Below, in pieces: positions 1 through 5,134 of a stretch of DNA of 13,231 nucleotides. Every line of letters begins with the position of its first letter. Position 1 is the stretch's first letter. Position numbers and translations under genes: made by a program. The notes below the pieces were generated by a model. It saw only the letters and a program-made list of their open reading frames with translations. It searched no databases and was not told where the DNA came from. The stretch comes from Hyphomicrobiales bacterium (GTDB lineage: Bacteria > Pseudomonadota > Alphaproteobacteria > Rhizobiales > Aestuariivirgaceae). Location: positions 1 through 13,231 of the forward strand of contig JAMOMM010000172.1 in assembly GCA_027067085.1 (NCBI GenBank). Reading direction: 5' to 3'.

Positions 1-1382
1 GCCAAAATCGCAAACCGGCGAATAAGCTCGGCCGTCACGTACAAAACAGTACCCATGCGTTCAGGGTCTGTCTTTTTCAGCGCCCAGGGCTCTTGACCAG
101 CAAAGTATTTATTTGCGTCACCAATCACTCTCCAAATCGCTTCAATAGCTTTATGGATGGCTTGTTCCTCATGAAAGCTGCGAACAATTGGCAGCAATGC
201 TTTTGCATCGTCTAAAATTGATTTATCAGCCTCACTCAACTCACCGCAAACAGGGACTTTCCCCTCACAGTTCTTGGCAATCATCGAAAGTGAGCGCTGC
301 GCCAAGTTGCCAATATCATTTGCAAGGTCAGCATTGGAACGATTAACAATCGCCTCATGGCTGTAATTACCATCTTTTCCAAAGGGGACTTCGCGCAAGA
401 AAAAGAACCGGCATTGATCGACACCAAACTCCTCAATCAATGCCAATGGGTCAATAACATTGCCGATTGATTTGGACATTTTTTCGCCCTTGTTAAACAA
501 GAACCCATGCGCAAAAACCCGTTTTGGTAATGGTAATTTTGCCGCCATTAAAAACGCTGGCCAATAAACCGCATGAAAGCGAATAATGTCTTTGCCAATG
601 ATGTGTAGATCGGCTGGCCAAAACTTGGCGTTCTCACCGTCTTTGTCAGTCAAATAACCCGTTGCAGACAAATAGTTGGTCAATGCGTCCAGCCATACAT
701 ACATCACATGTTTGGGGTTACCAGGCACAGGCACGCCCCAATCAAATGTCGTGCGTGAGATTGAAAGATCGCGCAAACCGCCTTTGACAAAACTGGTGAT
801 TTCGTTTTTGCGTGAATTTGGCCCAATAAAATCGCTATTGTCTTCATAGTAAGCCAAGAGCTTATCGCCGTAAGCAGACAGTTTGAAAAAGTAGCTTTCT
901 TCTTCAACCCATTTCACAGGCGTATTTGTCTTAATGCTAAACCGCTCACCATCGCGTTCTTCAGTTTCTTCTTCGGTATAATAAGCTTCATCGCGAACAG
1001 AATACCAGCCGTCATACTTACCTAAATAAATACTGCCATTTTCTTCCATGATCTGCCAAAGTTTTTGTACAGTTTCATGGTGGCGCGGCTCAGTCGTACG
1101 GATAAAGTCATCGTTAGAGCAATTTAATGCGGCGGCCATGTTTTTAAATTCAGCCGACAACTCATCAGCAAGCTGGGAAGGTGTTTTTCCTTGCGCCTCA
1201 GCCGTTTGCAGCATTTTTTGCCCGTGCTCATCTGTGCCCGTCAAGAACATCACATCAAAGCCATCAAGACGCTTAAACCGCGCAAACGCATCAGTTGCCA
1301 ACGCTTCATAAGCATGACCAATATGCGGCGCACCATTGGGATAAGAAATTGCAGTTGTAATATAAAAAGTCTTTTGGCTCAT
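1..1382 (-). CDS. metG: Methionyl-tRNA synthetase, C-terminal end outside the window
   Basis: This cytoplasmic enzyme charges tRNA-Met with methionine using ATP. The reading frame opens with ATG at 1382-1380 and stays open to base 1, giving about 460 residues; bacterial enzymes of the short type are about 510-520 long, so the last tens of residues (end of the anticodon-binding helical domain) are off the window. Seen directly: the class I signature PHIGH (residues 19-23) in the Rossmann fold, and KMSKS at residues 301-305. The connecting region has YSVRDEAYY and no CxxC pairs, so it is the form without a zinc knuckle that is usual in alphaproteobacteria. Only a weak purine stretch precedes the ATG. 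The nearest upstream gene is tRNA-Leu on the same strand, 319 nt away. Identity is certain from both signatures; the exact 3' end cannot be seen. Confidence 0.96.
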   Translation of the reverse strand, partial: MSQKTFYITTAISYPNGAPHIGHAYEALATDAFARFKRLDGFDVMFLTGTDEHGQKMLQTAEAQGKTPSQLADELSAEFKNMAAALNCSNDDFIRTTEPRHHETVQKLWQIMEENGSIYLGKYDGWYSVRDEAYYTEEETEERDGERFSIKTNTPVKWVEEESYFFKLSAYGDKLLAYYEDNSDFIGPNSRKNEITSFVKGGLRDLSISRTTFDWGVPVPGNPKHVMYVWLDALTNYLSATGYLTDKDGENAKFWPADLHIIGKDIIRFHAVYWPAFLMAAKLPLPKRVFAHGFLFNKGEKMSKSIGNVIDPLALIEEFGVDQCRFFFLREVPFGKDGNYSHEAIVNRSNADLANDIGNLAQRSLSMIAKNCEGKVPVCGELSEADKSILDDAKALLPIVRSFHEEQAIHKAIEAIWRVIGDANKYFAGQEPWALKKTDPERMGTVLYVTAELIRRFAIL

Positions 1383-1540
1383 CGATCTACGTTCTAATGC
1401 TGGAGGTCTAAAACCCCGAAAGTGAATGGATTTTCTATTCTTTCATAGCCGAGAAAATAAATAAAAATCTTCTAACCCATCCCACCCATAAGAGCAAGCC
1501 GAAGCACTTTGCAACGAAGTAGCAAGCAAGCTAACACCGC

Positions 1541-1703
1541 AAATCCAGAAGATGCCTCAACAAGGCTCGATTTCTAGGGTAATTGTCAAATGGAGCGCCA
1601 GGACAGAGAAACCTCGAACACTCACTCTCGTTGTTTCAACGAAACAACTGCCGCTTGTGAGTATGATGTCTGGATTTACAACCTTTCTAACGAAAGGTTT
1701 TTG
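1541..1703 (+). ncRNA. Candidate structured RNA between metG and tRNA-Leu
   Basis: The 319 nt between metG and tRNA-Leu hold no credible gene, but the stretch is rich in inverted repeats. A perfect 9-bp pair (AAATCCAGA 1541-1549 with TCTGGATTT 1669-1677) encloses three smaller helices. Helix A pairs 1554-1557 with 1563-1566. Helix B stacks 1571-1575/1607-1611, 1584-1587/1602-1605 and 1591-1593/1598-1600. Helix C pairs ACTCAC 1620-1625 with GTGAGT 1657-1662 around an 8-bp hairpin 1630-1637/1641-1648. A further 8-bp hairpin with a short T-run follows at 1680-1702, so on the plus strand the whole would be a folded transcript ending in a terminator. On the minus strand the same bases could be a metG leader. 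The strand, and whether it is transcribed at all, are inference. It matches no RNA family I recognise. Bases 1383-1540 show nothing I can name. Confidence 0.3.
1680..1702. terminator. Hairpin with short T-run, possible bidirectional terminator
   Basis: An 8-bp perfect stem (AACCTTTC 1680-1687 with GAAAGGTT 1692-1699, loop TAAC) is followed on the plus strand by three more T residues. On the minus strand it begins 2 nt after the tRNA-Leu CCA end and is followed by TGTAAAT, a poor U-tract. It could terminate tRNA-Leu, or a plus-strand RNA from 1541, or both. The T-run is short, so efficiency is doubtful. Confidence 0.4.
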
Positions 1704-1788
1704 GTGCGGCCGAGAAGACTCGAACTTCCACGGGTGTTACCCCACAGCGACCTCAACGCTGCGCGTCTACCAATTCCGCCACGGCCGC
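1702..1788 (-). tRNA. tRNA-Leu (anticodon GAG)
   Basis: Read on the minus strand, this 87-nt gene folds as a class II tRNA. The acceptor stem pairs GCGGCCG (1788-1782) with CGGCCGC (1712-1706), followed by discriminator A and an encoded CCA ending at 1702. The anticodon stem CAGCG/CGCTG frames the loop TTGAGGT, giving anticodon GAG, which reads CUU and CUC leucine codons. A long variable arm with a GGG/CCC stem and a T-arm with TTCGAGT are present, as expected for leucine. It is a single gene with its own promoter-like sequence upstream and a hairpin directly downstream. Confidence 0.97.
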
Positions 1789-1805
1789 ACTTTGAGGTTG
1801 GCGCG

Positions 1806-1834
1806 TGTTTATCAAGCAAACCAATGCAAATCAA
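1806..1834 (-). promoter_or_regulatory. Sigma-70-type promoter for tRNA-Leu
   Basis: On the minus strand, TTGATT (1834-1829) and TAAACA (1811-1806) are separated by exactly 17 nt. The -10 box is followed by a GC-rich CGCGCC discriminator, typical of stable-RNA promoters under stringent control. The predicted start near 1799 gives a leader of about 10 nt before the tRNA 5' end at 1788. The box matches are imperfect but spacing and position are right. Confidence 0.5.
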
Positions 1835-1945
1835 GTGGCAAGTTGTGTAAAAACAATTTTCCTTTTTAAAGATCGTGCTAAAGCTTTAATAGTCAAAACA
1901 AACAATCTGACACACGACCGTTACAAACCTCAGGTAAAACAATCA

Positions 1946-2650
1946 ATGAATAAACGCGATGAGATTTCAGGCACGTTAAACTGGTACGCAACACCGCCAA
2001 ACCCTGTTGTTTGGGAAGTGAGCAATTCGCTCGTGCCCTACCCGCTTGCCGTTAAGCGCATGGAGCTTGAAGCACAAGCCATTTTTGAAGGCAAACAGCC
2101 AGAACGCGTTTGGTTGATCGAGCACCCTCCTCTATACACCGCAGGTACATCTGCTGACAAAAGCGATTTAATAGACCCTGATCGGTTTCCTGTGTTTGCT
2201 ACGGGTCGTGGCGGGCAATACACCTATCATGGCCCCGGTCAACGCGTTGCGTATGTTATGCTCGACCTCAACAAGCGCCAACGCGATGTGCGCGGGTTTG
2301 TAACGGCCCTTGAACAATGGCTAATCTCAACACTGCACCATTTTAATGTAGCGGGCGAACGGCGCGAAGACCGCGTTGGTATCTGGGTTCCGCGCCCACA
2401 AAAAGGCCCGGACGTTGAAGATAAAATTGCAGCAATTGGTATTCGTTTACGCAAATGGGTAACATTCCATGGCATTAGCTTGAATATTGAACCTGATCTT
2501 GAACATTTTTCAGGCATCGTACCATGTGGCATTCAACAACATGGCCAAACCAGCTTGGTCGATTTGGGCTTGCCCTTAACGATGGATGACGCAGACCTAG
2601 CCTTGCGCACCTCATTTGAGGAAATATTTGGCCCGACAATCACTGATTAG
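1946..2650 (+). CDS. lipB: Octanoyl-[acyl-carrier-protein]:protein N-octanoyltransferase (lipoate biosynthesis)
   Basis: LipB moves octanoate from acyl carrier protein to the lipoyl domains of 2-oxoacid dehydrogenases and the glycine cleavage H protein, the first step of endogenous lipoate synthesis. The frame opens further upstream at 1805, but that extension lies over the tRNA-Leu promoter and has no family resemblance. The ATG at 1946 has AGGT 10 nt upstream and gives 234 residues, normal for the family. Seen directly: the substrate-binding block RGGQYTYHGPGQ (88-99), the catalytic lysine in EDKIAAIG (Lys160), FHGISLN (174-180) and the catalytic cysteine in PCGI (Cys194). All key residues are present. 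The gene stands alone, with lipA not in the window, and its stop is 3 nt from the stop of the converging exported-protein operon. Confidence 0.95.
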   Translation: MNKRDEISGTLNWYATPPNPVVWEVSNSLVPYPLAVKRMELEAQAIFEGKQPERVWLIEHPPLYTAGTSADKSDLIDPDRFPVFATGRGGQYTYHGPGQRVAYVMLDLNKRQRDVRGFVTALEQWLISTLHHFNVAGERREDRVGIWVPRPQKGPDVEDKIAAIGIRLRKWVTFHGISLNIEPDLEHFSGIVPCGIQQHGQTSLVDLGLPLTMDDADLALRTSFEEIFGPTITD

Positions 2651-2653
2651 CAG

Positions 2654-3097
2654 TTATTTGTCACAAACCGAGCGACCACCATTCCATTCCACCTCAAACC
2701 AACGGCCATTGGATTTCACAAGCTTTGATGCGCTACCTTCAAGACCTGTTTCAATCCCATCAATCTCCCCATCTATCATATCTTGATAAACCCCAGCCAA
2801 AATAGATTTTTTCATGTCTAACGACGAGCCATCAATATTTACGGGCACCACACACACGTGTGCAACACTGCCAAACACCAAAACTTTTTTAACAACAAGT
2901 TTCACCTTTACTTGCGCTTCAGCTTCCAATCGCACACGAACAACATCAAGAATCTCTTGGCGCAATTTTGACCCAACTGGCGGTGAAGACATCGGCATTA
3001 AAGCGTTAGCGTTAAGGCTTAAATAAGTAAGAAAACCAAGTGAGGCAGCGGCCCTCATAGCCAAAGCCTTGTATGACATTGATCTAAGATTACTCAT
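2654..3097 (-). CDS. Small exported protein, third member of a paralogue triplet
   Basis: I do not recognise a function. The 147-residue protein has a basic N-terminus and a hydrophobic run (about residues 17-33) ending in ANA-L, so it is probably exported. The mature part keeps the pattern shared with the two genes upstream: LRQEILDVVRVRLEAE (45-60), a VKVKLVVKK strand (63-71), VPVNIDG (84-90), D-x-KK and NGRWFEV (130-136). It departs most: the usual GxWAY is GSVAHV (aromatic lost), and the C-terminus is cut to GGRSVCDK, with two cysteines (82 and 145) that could form a disulphide. The start was set at ATG 3097 because ATGAGTAA overlaps the stop of the preceding gene by 8 nt, the arrangement for translational coupling; an in-frame ATG at 3133 lies deeper inside that gene. 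Last gene of the operon. Confidence 0.75.
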   Translation of the reverse strand: MSNLRSMSYKALAMRAAASLGFLTYLSLNANALMPMSSPPVGSKLRQEILDVVRVRLEAEAQVKVKLVVKKVLVFGSVAHVCVVPVNIDGSSLDMKKSILAGVYQDMIDGEIDGIETGLEGSASKLVKSNGRWFEVEWNGGRSVCDK

Positions 3098-3557
3098 AGT
3101 TAAACAGCTCATATTTAACAGGGAAATACTCACCCCAATTTATGTTGGCCAAAATTTGAAAAGATTCTTGTCTGACCTCATACCAACGACCATCTACCAA
3201 CTTTAACAACGCATAATTGATTAGCATTTCTGCTTGATTAGGATCTGACAAATCTAAATTCGCATCCTTAAACTTGGTTTTAGAATAATCGATAGCATGG
3301 CCATCAATCTGTAACGGCAACACCTCTAAATAGGCCCAATTGCCCTGCATATTCATTTTTTTGACAGTGAGCCGCACCGTGGTCTTCAATTCGTACTCAA
3401 TCCGCGGACGAATAGCGTTGAGTAATTTCTTATAAACGAGTGACCCTGCAACGGGTTTAACGACCTTTATATCTGCCGCCAAAGTTGTCTGAAAACCCAA
3501 CAAAGCGATCCATACAAAAATGGCTGACACACGTTTTAATATTTTGCTAGCGCACAC
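3090..3557 (-). CDS. Small exported protein, second member of a paralogue triplet
   Basis: Function unknown. The 155-residue protein has a clear signal peptide: KILKR, a hydrophobic core (about 11-22) and a cleavage site after TLA-A near residues 26-28. The mature domain has an amphipathic helix (about 42-58, KKLLNAIRPRIEYEL), a strand VRLTVKKMN, then GNWAYLEVLPLQIDG (72-86), DYSKTK (90-95) and DGRWYEV (122-128). These blocks line up with the genes on either side. The C-terminal tail is unlike the first member. Translation probably begins at GTG 3557, one base after the TAG of the upstream gene; there is no clear ribosome binding site, so it likely depends on coupling. An in-frame stop a few codons upstream excludes earlier starts. 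The final helix-plus-strands ending in GRW resembles NTF2-like domains, but that is only an impression. Confidence 0.78.
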   Translation of the reverse strand: MCASKILKRVSAIFVWIALLGFQTTLAADIKVVKPVAGSLVYKKLLNAIRPRIEYELKTTVRLTVKKMNMQGNWAYLEVLPLQIDGHAIDYSKTKFKDANLDLSDPNQAEMLINYALLKLVDGRWYEVRQESFQILANINWGEYFPVKYELFNYE

Positions 3558-3558
3558 T

Positions 3559-3996
3559 CTAAAAACCCATCAACTTTTTGGAAATTCCATAATCATCAAT
3601 CCACGCCAATTGAGAAACATCGGTTGGCCCTGTGAAAAATGAAATCTCATTCCAGCGCCCATTTTTATAACGTAATAATGAATATGTAGTCAGTCCATCC
3701 ATCATATCAGCATCATCGGCGTACTTGGTTTTACGAATATCAATCGCTTTGCCACTCATACTAACGGGGTCAACGGCTAGATAAGCCCATTCACCCATCA
3801 CATTTATAGTGGAAACAACAAACTTTACTTTCTGACGAACATCACTTTCCACGCGCGCGCGAATGGTATCAAGCAACTCTTTTCGCAGCGGGTCCCCGCG
3901 CTTTGGCGAGAACAAACTACCAGCCATTACCACCGTTGATAAAACACCCATGGCACAACCACCAAGCAATCCTTGAAAAAACAACCGACGATTCAT
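3559..3996 (-). CDS. Small exported protein, first member of a paralogue triplet
   Basis: Function unknown, but this 145-residue protein looks like the most canonical copy of a family I have seen as uncharacterised proteins in proteobacteria. It starts at ATG 3996 with a good ribosome binding site (AAGGGA) upstream. The N-terminus MNRRLFFQG resembles a twin-arginine signal, followed by a hydrophobic run to VMAGS (about 22-26). LGGC at 11-14 could be read as a lipobox, but hydrophobicity continues past it, so I favour cleavage later. The mature part has LRKELLDTIRARVE (37-50), VKFVVSTINVMGEWAYLAV (57-75), AIDIRKTKYAD (84-94), YSLLRYKNGRWNEI (105-118) and a conserved-looking end TGPTDV...WIDDYG (122-137). 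It heads an operon with two downstream paralogues spaced by 1 nt and by an 8-nt overlap. Confidence 0.8.
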   Translation of the reverse strand: MNRRLFFQGLLGGCAMGVLSTVVMAGSLFSPKRGDPLRKELLDTIRARVESDVRQKVKFVVSTINVMGEWAYLAVDPVSMSGKAIDIRKTKYADDADMMDGLTTYSLLRYKNGRWNEISFFTGPTDVSQLAWIDDYGISKKLMGF

Positions 3997-4034
3997 ACCC
4001 TATCCCTTCAAACAAAACACGCGCCCGCGCATCT

Positions 4035-4043
4035 ATTTTAGCA
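4035..4043 (-). promoter_or_regulatory. Extended -10 element for the exported-paralogue operon
   Basis: On the minus strand TGCTAAAAT (4043-4035) matches an extended -10 (TGn plus TAAAAT), giving a start near 4028 and a leader of about 30 nt before the ATG at 3996. No good -35 box is seen 17 nt upstream, so this is a weak call based on position and the TGn extension. Confidence 0.28.
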
Positions 4044-4112
4044 ATTTTGAACATGAACGCCAGATGAATAAGGCAGTCAGAATTGGTTCAGCACAGCCGC
4101 GCTATAAACAAT

Positions 4113-4253
4113 ACATAGTGAGTAACAAACATGAGCAACACACTGGCGTTTCTATCCTCTCTCCCAAGAAATGGTCCCCTGCAAACCGACCTTTTGGAAA
4201 CGATGCTCAAAAACAAACCCCACATTCTCTCCCTGATGTGGGGTTTTTTATTT
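4113..4253 (+). ncRNA. Candidate small RNA ending at an orphan terminator
   Basis: The roughly 250 nt between the peroxidase gene and the exported-paralogue operon has no credible coding gene, yet carries a strong terminator facing the plus strand with no plus-strand gene to terminate. Upstream of it are nested inverted repeats. TGAGCA (4132-4137) pairs with TGCTCA (4204-4209). Just inside, CGTTTC (4147-4152) pairs with GAAACG (4197-4202). Inside that is a bulged hairpin of CCAA-AA-GGT with ACC-TT-TTGG (4164-4196). A pyrimidine-rich stretch (TCCTCTCTCCC, 4155-4165) lies in the internal loop and CTCTCCC recurs in the terminator loop; such motifs in alphaproteobacterial small RNAs can pair with ribosome binding sites. 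TATAAA at 4103-4108 could be a -10 box, but no convincing -35 is seen, so the 5' end is a guess. The minus strand can form the mirror structure. Confidence 0.33.
4215..4253. terminator. Strong bidirectional rho-independent terminator
   Basis: An 11-bp perfect stem (AAACCCCACAT 4215-4225 with ATGTGGGGTTT 4236-4246, 10-nt loop) is followed on the plus strand by TTTATTTT. On the minus strand the stem follows directly after the TAA of the DyP peroxidase gene (4250-4248) and is followed by GTTTTTG, so it ends the pccA-peroxidase transcript. The plus-strand T-tract is the better one although no plus-strand gene precedes it. Confidence 0.85.
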
Positions 4254-5129
4254 TAGGGCCGTTAAATCCAAGTGTCCTTGCTCATTAACTGGCGGGCACC
4301 AAAAGTAGCTACCAGAAATTGGCGTTGTAAACTTAAATAAGCCATCAACAATTCCATCTTCAAGACCTGCCATCCGTTTTAGTTGAGCTTCATAAGAATT
4401 AAGCGTAGCGCCAAAAGCGATGAACATAAAGCCACCTTCAAGCCCTTCACTCCATGGCATTGAACGGCGCACAACAAAAGCTTCTGGATCAAAAGTCTCT
4501 TGTGCTGTTCGTTTTACGTGCGCTGAAACGGGGGCTTCTTCAAACTCTTCGTTATCTAATTTTCGACGACCAATAATATCGTCTGTTTCGGCAATGGGTA
4601 AATCGTCAAGCACATCAAAGTCATGCAACCAGTTTTGTACAGCAACAAAACTAGACCCTGCTAAATCACCCATAGAAGGGCTAACAATCGCCGCCTTAAC
4701 AGCAGCATCTTCAGTCGGATTTTCCGTGCCGTCTTCATACCCGCTGAGGTCTAAACCGTTGCTATATTTATAGCAATTCGTAATTTTGGAAATACGCAAC
4801 TGTTTTTCAAACCCTAAAGCAATCTGGCGGGCTTGATGAAATAGCTTGCCTCTATCACTACCACGCAGCCAACACCATAGAGAGGCCTGCGTCGTCGGCA
4901 CTTCGCAGCCTGGCCCACTAAGAGCGGGAAATGCGCGCAAACCATCTATCGTTTTTCCGACAGCGCTTATCAAGCCTTGGCCCAAACCAAATACTATCTT
5001 TTCATCAACATCCAATAAGGATAAATCATCTAGTACCGCCTGCGCATCCCCATTAGGTTTAAGAGCAAACTCTATAAAAATCGCTTGTTGAGGCAAATCT
5101 GCGAGAATGCCTGTCTGGAATGTACTCAT
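4248..5129 (-). CDS. Cytoplasmic DyP-type (dye-decolourising) haem peroxidase
   Basis: DyP peroxidases are haem enzymes that use hydrogen peroxide to oxidise bulky substrates; some relatives (YfeX type) act on porphyrins. The 293-residue length fits the short bacterial class. Seen directly: the family signature GYEDGTENP (130-138) with distal-pocket Asp133, the proximal haem-ligand histidine in SAHVKRT (His204) and RRSMPW (221-226) with the distal arginine. The C-terminal part GGFMFIAFGATLNSYEAQL is typical. There is no Tat signal, so it should be cytoplasmic, and the C-terminus shows no encapsulin targeting peptide. The ATG at 5129 lies 5 nt after the pccA stop with no clear ribosome binding site, pointing to translational coupling with pccA. 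The stop codon sits against a strong terminator, so it is the last gene of this transcript. The physiological substrate cannot be read from the sequence. Confidence 0.93.
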   Translation of the reverse strand: MSTFQTGILADLPQQAIFIEFALKPNGDAQAVLDDLSLLDVDEKIVFGLGQGLISAVGKTIDGLRAFPALSGPGCEVPTTQASLWCWLRGSDRGKLFHQARQIALGFEKQLRISKITNCYKYSNGLDLSGYEDGTENPTEDAAVKAAIVSPSMGDLAGSSFVAVQNWLHDFDVLDDLPIAETDDIIGRRKLDNEEFEEAPVSAHVKRTAQETFDPEAFVVRRSMPWSEGLEGGFMFIAFGATLNSYEAQLKRMAGLEDGIVDGLFKFTTPISGSYFWCPPVNEQGHLDLTALK

Positions 5130-5134
5130 AATAT

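Noticed and set aside
1583..1625. Possible tRNA remnant on the minus strand (TTCGAGG followed by GGCGCTCCA)
   Set aside because: The bases flanking the TTCGA loop do not pair as a T-stem and no acceptor partner exists; the likeness is superficial.
1552..1869. Open frame of about 105 residues on the plus strand, with a second overlapping one at 1590-1850
   Set aside because: Both run antisense through tRNA-Leu(GAG); the translated stretch GREDSNFHGCYPTATSTLRV is a well-known tRNA translation artefact, and there is no ribosome binding site.
4064..4288. Open frame of 74 residues on the plus strand in the peroxidase-paralogue gap
   Set aside because: It passes straight through the strong terminator hairpin and into the 3' end of the peroxidase gene, and the protein has no recognisable features. 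The transcript idea is kept, the protein idea dropped.
4248..5129. Idea that the DyP peroxidase is encapsulin cargo
   Set aside because: The C-terminus shows no targeting-peptide-like extension and no encapsulin shell gene lies in the window.
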